Assembly: GCA_965215765.1 (NCBI GenBank)
Contig: OZ244118.1
Span: forward strand, 1,736,001-1,800,000
Direction of reading: 5' to 3'
DNA: 64,000 bases
Source: G965212025 sp965215765
GTDB lineage: Bacteria; Pseudomonadota; Gammaproteobacteria; Poriferisulfidales; Oxydemutatoraceae
Positions 33,337 to 41,866 of the stretch are shown piece after piece; position 1 is the stretch's first letter, and every line of letters starts with the position of its first letter. Under the pieces are notes generated by a model. It made no database searches. It had not been told where the DNA came from and saw only the letters and a list, made by a program, of their open reading frames with translations. A program made the position numbers and the translations under genes.

Positions 33337-35448
33337 TTAGCTGGCTTCTGCTGGCGCACGCGATTTAATAACTTGCGCCGAAATGTGGGAAGGCAATTCT
33401 GCGTACTTCAAAAAATGCATGGAATACGACGCCCTGCCCTGCGTCGCTGAACGCAAATCGGTTGAGTAGCCAAACATTTCACGCAACGGAACCTTGGCTT
33501 TGACAATTCTGCCCACCGCCGCTTCTTCCATCTCTTCAATCATGCCCCTTCTGCGGTTCAGATCTCCAACCACATCCCCCAGATAATCTGGCGGAATCAC
33601 TACTTCCACTTTCATGATGGGCTCAAGCAAAACTGGACGGGCTTTTCTTGCCGCCTCGCTGAAACAACGGGAACCGGCAATTTTAAATGCAATTTCTGAA
33701 GAATCGACATCGTGGTACGAGCCGTCGTAAAGCGTGACGCGCACATCAACCACCGGATAACCAGCAATCACACCGTTTTCAATGCTTTCTCTTACCCCTT
33801 TTTCAACAGCAGGAATATATTCCTTGGGAATCGCGCCACCAACAATCTTGTTGACAAACTCGTAACCTTCGCCAGCCTCGGAAGGCTCGACACGAAGCCA
33901 CACATGACCGTACTGACCTCGGCCACCTGACTGGCGAATATATTTGCCTTCCTGACTGATGGTTTTCCGTATAGTCTCGCGGTAGGAAATTTGCGGTGTG
34001 CCGACATTGGCTTCTACAGAAAACTCGCGTTTCATCCGTTCGACCAAGACCTCAAGGTGCAACTCTCCCATGCCGGAAATAAGTGTCTGCCCGGTTTCGC
34101 TGTCAGTGTGTACACGAAATGAAGGGTCTTCCTGCGCCAGCTTCTGCAACGCTATTCCCATTTTTTCCTGATCCAGCTTGGAACGTGGCTCAACTGCAAC
34201 CGATATAACCGGCTCCGGAAATTCGATGCGTTCAAGAATCAGAGGGAACCTTGGGTCACACAAGGTCTCTCCGGTCATCACGTCCTTCAACCCCACTGCC
34301 GCGACAATATCTCCGGCGCGTACTTCTTTGACTTCTTCCCGTGTATTCGAATGCATTTGCAACAATCTGCCAACGCGGTAGGTCTTTCCGGTGAGAGGGT
34401 TCAAAACCTTGCCGCCTCTTTCCAGCACCCCGGAGTAGGCTCGCAAAAAAGTCAGTGAACCAGCAAAGGGATCGGTGGCAACTTTGAAAGCCAGTGCGCA
34501 AAACGCTTCCTCATCCGAAGCTTTGCGGACAACACGCTCTTCTGAATCCTCCCAATCTCCTTCTACAGGAGGCTTGTCAACCGGCGAGGGAAGGTAGTGA
34601 ATCACGGCGTCCAACAAGGCCTGAACACCCTTGTTCTTGAACGCAGAACCGCACAAAACCGGAACAATTTCATTGGCGAGTGTGCGGGCGCGTAAGCCCT
34701 CGCGTATCTCATCAGGGCTAAATGGTTCGCTATTCAGATATTTGTCCATCAACGCTTCCTTGCCTTCCGCAGCAGCTTCCACCAAGGCTTCGCGCGCGTA
34801 CGCGCATTCTTTGACACGCTCATCCGGAATCGGCTGACGTTCAAAGGTCGCACCCTGATCACTTTCGTTCCAGATAATGCATTCCTGCTCAACCAAATCC
34901 ACTATTCCGGCAAAATCCTCTTCAGTACCTATCGGTAGCTGCACCACCACGGGAACTGACCCTAGCCGCTCCTCTATCTGCTTGACCACAGAAAGAAAAT
35001 CTGCGCCAATACGATCCATTTTGTTCACGAATGCGACCCGGGGCACACCGTAAGTCTCTGCCTGACGCCAAACCGCTTCGGACTGTGGCTCCACACCACC
35101 TACCGCACAAAACACAGCAACCGATCCATCCAGAACCCGTAAAGAACGCTCCACTTCAATCGTAAAGTCCACGTGACCTGGAGTGTCAATAATATTGATC
35201 CGATGTTGGCCCAGTTTCCTGTCCATTCCAGACCAGAAACAGGTCGTTGCCGCAGAAGTGATGGTGATTCCCCGCTCCTGCTCCTGCTCCATCCAGTCCA
35301 TGATGGCATCACCTTCGTGTACTTCTCCCAGACGGTGAGAGATGCCGGTGTAAAAAAGTATGCGTTCCGTAGTGGTGGTCTTACCGGCGTCAATGTGCGC
35401 CATGATTCCGATATTTCGGTAACACTCCGGAATAGTTGTTCTGGTCAT
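33337..35448 (-). CDS. fusA: Elongation factor G
   Basis: 703 residues. AHIDAGKTT, RGITITSA, DTPGHVDFT and NKMDRIGADF form the GTPase core; domains II-V follow, including the domain IV region SGGRGQYGHVWLRVEP. Catalyses ribosomal translocation and recycling. Normal length (704 in E. coli). Confidence 0.98.
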   Translation of the reverse strand: MTRTTIPECYRNIGIMAHIDAGKTTTTERILFYTGISHRLGEVHEGDAIMDWMEQEQERGITITSAATTCFWSGMDRKLGQHRINIIDTPGHVDFTIEVERSLRVLDGSVAVFCAVGGVEPQSEAVWRQAETYGVPRVAFVNKMDRIGADFLSVVKQIEERLGSVPVVVQLPIGTEEDFAGIVDLVEQECIIWNESDQGATFERQPIPDERVKECAYAREALVEAAAEGKEALMDKYLNSEPFSPDEIREGLRARTLANEIVPVLCGSAFKNKGVQALLDAVIHYLPSPVDKPPVEGDWEDSEERVVRKASDEEAFCALAFKVATDPFAGSLTFLRAYSGVLERGGKVLNPLTGKTYRVGRLLQMHSNTREEVKEVRAGDIVAAVGLKDVMTGETLCDPRFPLILERIEFPEPVISVAVEPRSKLDQEKMGIALQKLAQEDPSFRVHTDSETGQTLISGMGELHLEVLVERMKREFSVEANVGTPQISYRETIRKTISQEGKYIRQSGGRGQYGHVWLRVEPSEAGEGYEFVNKIVGGAIPKEYIPAVEKGVRESIENGVIAGYPVVDVRVTLYDGSYHDVDSSEIAFKIAGSRCFSEAARKARPVLLEPIMKVEVVIPPDYLGDVVGDLNRRRGMIEEMEEAAVGRIVKAKVPLREMFGYSTDLRSATQGRASYSMHFLKYAELPSHISAQVIKSRAPAEAS

Positions 35449-35456
35449 AGCAGTTC

Positions 35457-35966
35457 TTACCAGCGGTAATGAGAGAAAGCCCGGTTGGCTTCAGCCATTT
35501 TCAAGGTATCAAAGCGGCGCTTCACGGCTGCCCCACGCAGATGAGTGGCATCATAAATTTCGGCCGCCAATTTCCTGACCATCGGTGCCGGTGGTCGTTT
35601 GCGTGCAGCGTCAATCAGCCAACGCATCGCCAGCGTCATTTGGCGGGCTGGCCGCACTTCGGTCGGCACCTGATACGTGGCACCACCGACACGCCGGGAT
35701 TTGACTTCGACTTTTGGCTTGATGTTTTCCAGTGCTTTCTTGAACAAGTCCACAACCCCTTCATTTCCACCCTCTTTCATGTCAGTTTCCCGATATTTTT
35801 CTGCAACCTGTTGAAAAGCTCCATAAACAATTTTCTCGGCAGTGGTTTTTTTTCCAGACTTCATGACGCTACTAATGAACATGGCCACCGTTCGATCCCG
35901 ATATTTCGGGTCGACAGTTCCCTTGTTCTTTTTCTTGTCTTTCTTTTCCCTGACGTCGTGTAACAT
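35457..35966 (-). CDS. rpsG: 30S ribosomal protein S7
   Basis: 169 residues, longer than the E. coli form (156-179 by strain). The N-terminus MLHDVREKKDKKKNKG differs from the common MPRRR start but keeps the DPKYRDRTVAMFISSVMKSGKK body and the C-terminal AEANRAFSHYRW. S7 nucleates the 30S head and contacts the E-site tRNA. In E. coli it represses the str operon. Confidence 0.96.
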   Translation of the reverse strand: MLHDVREKKDKKKNKGTVDPKYRDRTVAMFISSVMKSGKKTTAEKIVYGAFQQVAEKYRETDMKEGGNEGVVDLFKKALENIKPKVEVKSRRVGGATYQVPTEVRPARQMTLAMRWLIDAARKRPPAPMVRKLAAEIYDATHLRGAAVKRRFDTLKMAEANRAFSHYRW

Positions 35967-35975
35967 GAAAATAAA

Positions 35976-36356
35976 TCAGTGTTTCTTTGGCTTCTTGGTA
36001 CCGTACTTGGAACGACCTTTCCGTCGATCTGCGACACCAGTGGCATCCAAAATCCCGCGCACAGTGTGGTAACGAACACCTGGCAAATCCTTGACGCGCC
36101 CGCCACGAATCAGAATCACTGAGTGTTCCTGTAAGTTGTGTCCTTCACCACCAATATAAGTCGTGACTTCAAAACCGTTCGTCAACCGCACTCTTGCCAC
36201 TTTGCGAAGAGCGGAGTTCGGCTTTTTTGGTGTCGTGGTGTACACGCGCATACAGACACCTCGCTTTTGTGGGCACTGCTCAAGTGCCGGCACGTTGCTC
36301 TTTGCCACTTTGCGCTGGCGCGGTTTGCGCACCAATTGATTAGTTGTTGCCACCAT
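35976..36356 (-). CDS. rpsL: 30S ribosomal protein S12
   Basis: 126 residues from ATG 36356 (MVATTNQLVRKPRQRK) with GGAGG immediately upstream. S12 guards decoding accuracy. TTTPKKPNSALRKVARV and RGGRVKDLPGVRYHTVRG carry the Lys residues whose changes give streptomycin resistance; both are wild type. First gene of the long ribosomal run, downstream of a good promoter. Confidence 0.97.
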   Translation of the reverse strand: MVATTNQLVRKPRQRKVAKSNVPALEQCPQKRGVCMRVYTTTPKKPNSALRKVARVRLTNGFEVTTYIGGEGHNLQEHSVILIRGGRVKDLPGVRYHTVRGILDATGVADRRKGRSKYGTKKPKKH

Positions 36357-36450
36357 CAACCTCCGGCACAAGGCCGGTTAGAAATAAAAGATTATGGAGC
36401 CAAAGTCAAAACTGTGTTCAACAGCCCCAGCCCCCAGCGATGAGGCGTTC

Positions 36451-36479
36451 ATTATAGGTATCCCCACTAGCACTTGCAA
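36451..36479 (-). promoter_or_regulatory. Sigma70-type promoter of the str operon
   Basis: On the minus strand TTGCAA (36479-36474) and a perfect TATAAT (36456-36451) are separated by 17 bases, with a predicted start near 36444 and a leader of about 88 bases to rpsL. It is the only strong promoter found ahead of the rpsL-to-rplQ run. Confidence 0.75.
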
Positions 36480-36565
36480 GACTTTACAGCACCCTGTCCG
36501 CCACCCTGTCCGGGATCAGGTTTCAGGTTCTCATCGCCTGCGACACGAGGCTGTTTGCCTGCCTG

Positions 36566-37702
36566 CTAATCGAAGAATTCAGCAACCAGCCCGCAAAGAG
36601 ACGAAATAGCGTCTTGACCTTCAAACTGCTTGACGATTCCCCCAAGATCCGTACGCATCCGGCGTGCCACTTCTTCATTTTTCAAAATATCCAGGGCGGC
36701 GAGCGAAATCTTCTCAGGCGCGGCGTCCTTTTGCACAAATTCAGGAACAATAGCCTTCCCCGCCATGATGTTTGGCATAGAAATATGGGACGTCAGAATC
36801 ATCCGCTTAAGAAGAAAATAAGTAAAACCCTGCACCTTATAAATGACGACCATGGGTGTTTTGCATAAGGCCAGCTCTACGGTCGCCGTGCCAGAAGCAG
36901 TGATCGCCATGTCAACCTGTTTCATCAACGGGTACAGAGGTCCTTCACGCACCTCACCTGTGATCCCGGCCTCGTCCAGCTTCTGTTGAACGCCATGCGC
37001 CTCAATACCCTGAGCCAAAAGGGTTGTGAAATGCACCTTCAGGCCGGAATCAAGGATGGCTTTGGCCGTCTCGCACAGAATCGGCAGATGTTGTTTTATC
37101 TCACCGGCGCGGCTTCCCGGCATCAAAAGTATTGAGCTCTCACCCGTGCGCGAGTTGCCCTCGGGTTTTGCCTCAGCAATGGTTTTTGACAGAGGATGCC
37201 CGACAAAACGGCAGGGAACCCCGGCATCCTGATAAAGAGACTCCTCAAAAGGAAAGATGACGGCCATCATGTCGACGCAGGATGCGATCTTTTTAAGCCG
37301 CCGGGGTCGCCATGCCCAAATTTGCGGGCTGATGAAAAACAGCACCTTTACCCCCAAGACGCGCGCTTTGGTCGCCAGTTTCAAATTGAAATCCGGAAAA
37401 TCAGCGAGGATCAACAAGTCAACATTGTCCTTCATCTCGGTGTGCAATTTGTTAAATTTGTGGCGCAAGGTTCTGTAGACTTTCCCCACTTCAGAAATAC
37501 CGACCACGCTGGTTCCCGTGCAGTCTGCCAGCAGACTGACTCCTGCCTTGCGCATTTGCACCCCGCCCATGCCTGAAAACTCGTAGCGATCGGTTCGCCG
37601 TTTCAACGCACTCACCAATTCGCCCAGATACGCATCACCCGACACCTCGCCCGCAACCAGCATCAACTTGCGCTTGCGCGGCGAAGTGTGTGCGGCGTTC
37701 AA
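36566..37702 (-). CDS. lpxB: Lipid-A-disaccharide synthase
   Basis: 378 residues from TTG 37702, which overlaps the stop of the upstream aminotransferase as TTGA. A GT19 glycosyltransferase that joins UDP-diacylglucosamine to lipid X at the inner membrane. MLVAGEVSGDAYLGELV, SPQIWAWRPRRLKKIA, the nucleotide-binding LLMPGSRAGEIKQHLP and ASGTATVELALCKTPMVVIYK are family motifs. Stands alone without lpxD-fabZ-lpxA, unlike in E. coli. Confidence 0.96.
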   Translation of the reverse strand: MNAAHTSPRKRKLMLVAGEVSGDAYLGELVSALKRRTDRYEFSGMGGVQMRKAGVSLLADCTGTSVVGISEVGKVYRTLRHKFNKLHTEMKDNVDLLILADFPDFNLKLATKARVLGVKVLFFISPQIWAWRPRRLKKIASCVDMMAVIFPFEESLYQDAGVPCRFVGHPLSKTIAEAKPEGNSRTGESSILLMPGSRAGEIKQHLPILCETAKAILDSGLKVHFTTLLAQGIEAHGVQQKLDEAGITGEVREGPLYPLMKQVDMAITASGTATVELALCKTPMVVIYKVQGFTYFLLKRMILTSHISMPNIMAGKAIVPEFVQKDAAPEKISLAALDILKNEEVARRMRTDLGGIVKQFEGQDAISSLCGLVAEFFD

Positions 37703-38811
37703 TCTGCTACCGCTTTCTGTATGACTTCGGCAATTCGCTCGATATCCTGCCTTTCAAGCTCCGGGTAAATCGGGAGCGACAAGCAGCTTCTGGACAGCTT
37801 CTCTGACTGAAGACAGGATCCGACAACCCGTGTTTCCCCCGACAAAGAGGGTTGTTCGTGCATGGCCAGTGGGTAATAAACACAACTGCCAATTCCCTGT
37901 TCTCGCAAAGCACTGGCAATGGCATCCCGCTTGTCAGAAAGAATCGTGAACTGGTTGTACACGTGGAGGTCTTCAGGCGTGTTAGCTGGCAAACACAGAG
38001 AATCTTCGTTACGCAAAAATTCCGAATAGTCCTCAGCAAGTTTTATCCTGCGTCGGTTCTGGACTTCAACGTGACGCAGTTTGACGCGCAGAATCGCCGC
38101 CTGTATCTCGTCAAGGCGGCTGTTGTAACCCAGCATCTGGTGCACGTGTCTGCCTTCGCTCCCGTGATTTCGCAATAAACGAATCTTTTCTGTCATGTCG
38201 GAATCATGGGTCGTCACCATGCCTCCATCCCCACAGCCTCCCAGGTTTTTTGTCGGGAAAAAACTGTGGCAACCGACGTGTCCGATGCTGCCCACCTTCC
38301 TCTTCTGAGACTCTGCGCCGAATGCCTGGGCGCAATCTTCAATCAGCTTCAGACCCGCCTCGTTCGCGATTTCCATCAGCCAGCCCATATCCGCCGCCTG
38401 CCCAAAAAGATGAATCGCAATGATGGCCTTGGTGCGTTCGGTAAGTGCCTCGCCAACGGCAGCAGGGTCGATTGCAAAATTGTGCGGGCGCACATCGCAA
38501 AGCACGGGTGTGGCACCGGTATAAATCACCGCCTCAACAGGGGCGATAAATCCAAAGTCCGGAACGATTACTTCATCACCAGGCCCGATGTCCAAGGCGC
38601 GCATCGCCAAAAACAAGGCAGACGTGCCCGATGCACACCCCAAAGCGTGCGGCACCTGGAGATACTCGGCAACTTCGCTTTCAAAGTGACGGAGCTGAGT
38701 TCCAAGAATGAACTTGCCGCTATCGAATACTTCCCGCAAACCCTCCTGTATAGGCTTCTCCAAACGCCGATGATGGGTTTTCAAACAAAAAAATGGAATT
38801 TCAGACTTCAC
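37699..38811 (-). CDS. DegT/DnrJ/EryC1-family PLP aminotransferase
   Basis: 370 residues from GTG 38811 (MKSEIPFFCLKTHHRRL) with GGGAG upstream; a frame start at 38844 is possible. The family converts keto-sugars of nucleotide-activated precursors to amino sugars for cell-surface glycans. ASGTSALFLAMRALDIGPGDEVIVPDFGF, the GQAADM segment, EDCAQAFGA and the PLP lysine in FFPTKNLGGCGDGG are present. The four-base overlap with lpxB suggests a surface-polysaccharide or lipid A role; the exact sugar is unknown. No sugar-nucleotide dehydratase or glycosyltransferase cluster is adjacent. Confidence 0.87.
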   Translation of the reverse strand: MKSEIPFFCLKTHHRRLEKPIQEGLREVFDSGKFILGTQLRHFESEVAEYLQVPHALGCASGTSALFLAMRALDIGPGDEVIVPDFGFIAPVEAVIYTGATPVLCDVRPHNFAIDPAAVGEALTERTKAIIAIHLFGQAADMGWLMEIANEAGLKLIEDCAQAFGAESQKRKVGSIGHVGCHSFFPTKNLGGCGDGGMVTTHDSDMTEKIRLLRNHGSEGRHVHQMLGYNSRLDEIQAAILRVKLRHVEVQNRRRIKLAEDYSEFLRNEDSLCLPANTPEDLHVYNQFTILSDKRDAIASALREQGIGSCVYYPLAMHEQPSLSGETRVVGSCLQSEKLSRSCLSLPIYPELERQDIERIAEVIQKAVAD

Positions 38812-38849
38812 CAAAGAAAGCTCCCGATTGATCGCACCACGCAAAGAAG

Positions 38850-39683
38850 TCAGTGACGATCCGGAAACGGTTCCGGAAAAAGCGCACTACTTTTCCCTGC
38901 CAAATAATAAAACCCCAACCCGACCCATTCGTGAAGCGCCAGAGCCAACACCTGAAGTTTGTCAAAATCAGGGAGTCCAAGACGTAACCCCACATCCTCG
39001 CCAGTGTTGTAGTCCACGGGCACCGGGGTTACCTTCCAGCCAACTTTTCGAAACGTGCCGACGCTGCGTGGAACATGGTACGCAGAGGTCAACAGCAACC
39101 AGTTTTCGCTCGGCAGGGGATCCACCAAGCGGTAACTGTAAACCGCATTTTCCCACGTGTTTACGGCCTGATTTTCGTAGCGCACCCGTTCCGCCAAGCC
39201 AAAAGCAGAAAAAAATGCGCGCGCGGCATCGGCCTCACTCGACCCACTGTATCCCCACGAGCCGGAATAACCGCTGAACACGATTTCCAGGTCGGGATAT
39301 TTTTTTGCCAGCAACAAGGTCTCCGTCAAGCGCTCTGCGGCACTGTTTGTTTGTACGGCACCATGATGGGCGCTCAAATCTTCCTTGATGGCTCCGCCCA
39401 ACACGATGATACCTTTTATGTCATTGCCTTTCGTGCCCTGCTGGGAATATGACGCATATTTGGGGAAGCGATGTTCCAAGGGATACAAAATCATTTGGTC
39501 AATATTCAAGAACAGAACCAGCAGCAACGTGACAAGTGCCAAAGAAAGCAGCCATCTTCCCAGGCGAAAAAACCTGCCCCACAACAGAATCCAGCCGATA
39601 AGGAATAATGCCAGCAACAAGCTGGCAGGATGAAGAAAGAACCAGGAAATTTTGGCCATGGCAAAAAATGGGTCGCTTCCCAT
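38850..39683 (-). CDS. ElyC/SanA/YdcF-family DUF218 membrane protein
   Basis: 277 residues from ATG 39683, which overlaps the mutM stop as TGATG. Two N-terminal membrane helices (about 10-65) are followed by the DUF218 domain: IIVLGGAIKEDL, RLTETLLLAKKYPDLEIVFSGYSG, ENQAVNTWENA and LLLTSAYHVPRS. ElyC of E. coli affects undecaprenyl-carrier metabolism and envelope integrity. The longer version to 39764 would read through mutM. Exact function uncertain. Confidence 0.85.
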   Translation of the reverse strand: MGSDPFFAMAKISWFFLHPASLLLALFLIGWILLWGRFFRLGRWLLSLALVTLLLVLFLNIDQMILYPLEHRFPKYASYSQQGTKGNDIKGIIVLGGAIKEDLSAHHGAVQTNSAAERLTETLLLAKKYPDLEIVFSGYSGSWGYSGSSEADAARAFFSAFGLAERVRYENQAVNTWENAVYSYRLVDPLPSENWLLLTSAYHVPRSVGTFRKVGWKVTPVPVDYNTGEDVGLRLGLPDFDKLQVLALALHEWVGLGFYYLAGKSSALFPEPFPDRH

Positions 39684-40498
39684 CAGCGCTGACAATAATC
39701 GCAGTAAAAAGTACCACGAGCAGACACGCAACGACGCTTCAGCGCTTTGCCGCATTGCACGCATGGCTCGCCTGCCCGCGCGTACACTCGTAGTTGCCTT
39801 TGGAAATAACCGGGTTCGCTGTTCTCGCGAACAAAGTCACGCAGGCTGGTTCCTCCGGCTTGCAAAGCCTGGGTCAAAACTTCTTGTATGGCTTCGACCA
39901 ACCGGACGTATCGCGTCCGGGAAATTTTCCCGGCTTGGCGCAAAGGGTGAACACCTCCCACAAAAAGTGCTTCGTTGGCATAAATGTTGCCGACTCCAAC
40001 CACTGTGTGCGCATCCATTAAAAAGCTTTTGACGCATATTTTCCTTCCTTTGGATTTCTCGTACAAATAATCTCCATGGAACTGGTCGCCGAGTGGCTCC
40101 GGCCCCAGTGCTCTTAATAGCTTGTGCTCCAGAGGATTTGTTGTGATCCAAAGAATCAGACCGAACCTTCGGACATCACGAAACCGCAACAAGGTTTTGT
40201 CCTCAAACACCCAATCAACGTGATCGTGCGCAGTGGGTGGTGTTCCGGATTTCAGAATGCGCAAGCTCCCGCTCATGCCAAGATGCAGTAGCAGCGTCCC
40301 CCGCTCACAATCAAAGAGCAGATACTTCCCCCTGCGGCGAATCGCGTGAATGCGGCTGTTTTTTAGACCCGTGACCATGCCACGCGTGATGGTCTGGCGC
40401 AAATCCCGGCGGCGCACGACAACCTTGGAAATGCACCTGCCCACCACGTGAGGGATCAGCCCGCAACGCGTCACTTCCACTTCTGGTAGTTCAGGCAC
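39683..40498 (-). CDS. mutM: Formamidopyrimidine-DNA glycosylase
   Basis: 271 residues. The start MPELPEVEVTR carries the catalytic Pro and Glu used after Met removal. The H2TH region with VVGVGNIYANEALF and the C-terminal zinc finger CVQCGKALKRR...FYCDYCQR are complete. Removes 8-oxoguanine and formamidopyrimidines and nicks the strand. Normal length (about 270). Confidence 0.97.
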   Translation of the reverse strand: MPELPEVEVTRCGLIPHVVGRCISKVVVRRRDLRQTITRGMVTGLKNSRIHAIRRRGKYLLFDCERGTLLLHLGMSGSLRILKSGTPPTAHDHVDWVFEDKTLLRFRDVRRFGLILWITTNPLEHKLLRALGPEPLGDQFHGDYLYEKSKGRKICVKSFLMDAHTVVGVGNIYANEALFVGGVHPLRQAGKISRTRYVRLVEAIQEVLTQALQAGGTSLRDFVRENSEPGYFQRQLRVYARAGEPCVQCGKALKRRCVSARGTFYCDYCQR

Positions 40499-40558
40499 CA
40501 GGCAAGTAACCGCCGCTCATTCTTTTCCTGATTCCCAACTGCGGCAAATACAGAGCTT

Positions 40559-41563
40559 TTAGCAATGGAGCGTCTCAATTTCCACAGTGAGCTCAGGGCG
40601 ACAGATATCCCCTTTCAGCATGACCAATGCTTCCTGGTTTTTACAAAAGGGTGCCAGGTACGCACACGCTTTTTCGCTGTTGGCCGGATTTGACAAATAG
40701 ACTTTGAGGAAGCGGCGCCTCATGGAGCATTGCCCACTCTTTGAGCACATCCCGCGCTCCAGGATTTCAAGATTTTTCTGGATTTCCCGCAACTCACCGA
40801 CCAGGTTCCCGGCGCTACGCGACTCATGCCCAACGATGCTGGCTGTTCCGGACACAAAGGCCGTGCTGTTGTCCTGCCAAGGCTGAATGACGGCACGCGC
40901 AAACAAAGGACGTTCTGATTCAGCATAAATGGGGTAATCCCACGGTAGCGTTTGTCTCACGTTATTGACCAGTCGCCCGGCAGTTTTTGCCGCCAGAAAA
41001 TGAAAAGCACAGTAAGAAGCCTCCGTTCCAATGACGGTTGCCGCGCACAGTATGCGTTCTTTCCCTGAGCTTCGAGCCACACGCAACCTGCCATTGCAAA
41101 ACTCCTGGTAAACGGAAAGACCCGCTTTGCGCCGATGAATGCCCGGCAAGTAATGCCAGGTTCTCACCAGCGCCGGATAACCCGCATCCTCAATCGTCAG
41201 CAAAATTTTCCGATATGCGTCTTCAACTCTGCCCGCGACATCTCCCGCTGTTTCCTGATAACACCAACCAAAAAGCAAGTCGTCGTTGACCGCGAAAAAA
41301 ATGTCGCCGCTTTTCTCGCGTACAACCCTTGTGTCGCTATACCAGGTCTCTCGCCTGAACTTTCCAATCGCCGGAACACCAGTCTGGGCACAGGAATGAC
41401 TTTCCAGCATGCCCATATTCGCTTCAAAAGCGATTTCAACCAGCACCTGTTCTGAAAATTTTTGCGTGCTTTCAGAAAAACAGACACTGCAGCCGCCGAT
41501 TCCGTCAGCAACGTTACCCGGCGAAGCTGGTGCTCTTATTGTGTTGTTGATCTGCTTTGCCAC
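40559..41563 (-). CDS. Chorismatase-family (FkbO/Hyg5/XanB2-like) enzyme
   Basis: 334 residues from a GTG at 41563. The family hydrolyses or rearranges chorismate to hydroxybenzoates or dihydroxy acids. Recognised from YPALVRTWHYLPGIH, YQEFCNGRLRVA, SGTASIVGHESRSAGNL, LKVYLSNP and the closing CRPELTVEIE, which follow the family order of a RidA-like fold. In Xanthomonas XanB2 supplies 3- and 4-hydroxybenzoate for pigment and ubiquinone. A UbiC-like chorismate lyase is not in the window, so this enzyme might feed ubiquinone synthesis. Product specificity is not readable here. TATAAT on the minus strand at 41618-41613 is a possible -10. Confidence 0.8.
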   Translation of the reverse strand: MAKQINNTIRAPASPGNVADGIGGCSVCFSESTQKFSEQVLVEIAFEANMGMLESHSCAQTGVPAIGKFRRETWYSDTRVVREKSGDIFFAVNDDLLFGWCYQETAGDVAGRVEDAYRKILLTIEDAGYPALVRTWHYLPGIHRRKAGLSVYQEFCNGRLRVARSSGKERILCAATVIGTEASYCAFHFLAAKTAGRLVNNVRQTLPWDYPIYAESERPLFARAVIQPWQDNSTAFVSGTASIVGHESRSAGNLVGELREIQKNLEILERGMCSKSGQCSMRRRFLKVYLSNPANSEKACAYLAPFCKNQEALVMLKGDICRPELTVEIETLHC

Positions 41564-41866
41564 CTTAGCCCACTACGGCCTTTTCATTCCAAAACCCAAA
41601 CTGAAGGGGGGCATTATAAATGGGAGCATCAGGAAAAACGCAGTGCCCAAAGAAACAAGAAACCCGGTCTTGCAGCAAATTTTCACAAAAGTGCCGGGCG
41701 AACCCGGTAGTCGGAACTTGATGGCTGTTCATGCATTCTCTGTATTCTCCCCATTTTTCTGCCTTGGGAAAAACAGCTGTTCCCAAATGAGACAGAGCGA
41801 AGCGGATCACTCTGCTCTCTCGGCTGCCCGTCAGAGTAGAATGGCGTGATATGACCTGGAACAAAG
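41564..41866. other. Divergent intergenic region
   Basis: Lies between the chorismatase-like gene (minus) and hyuA-like gene (plus). A TATAAT on the minus strand at 41618-41613 could be the -10 for the first, with a weak -35. No clear promoter was found for the second. Frames through it are not recognisable. Confidence 0.4.
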
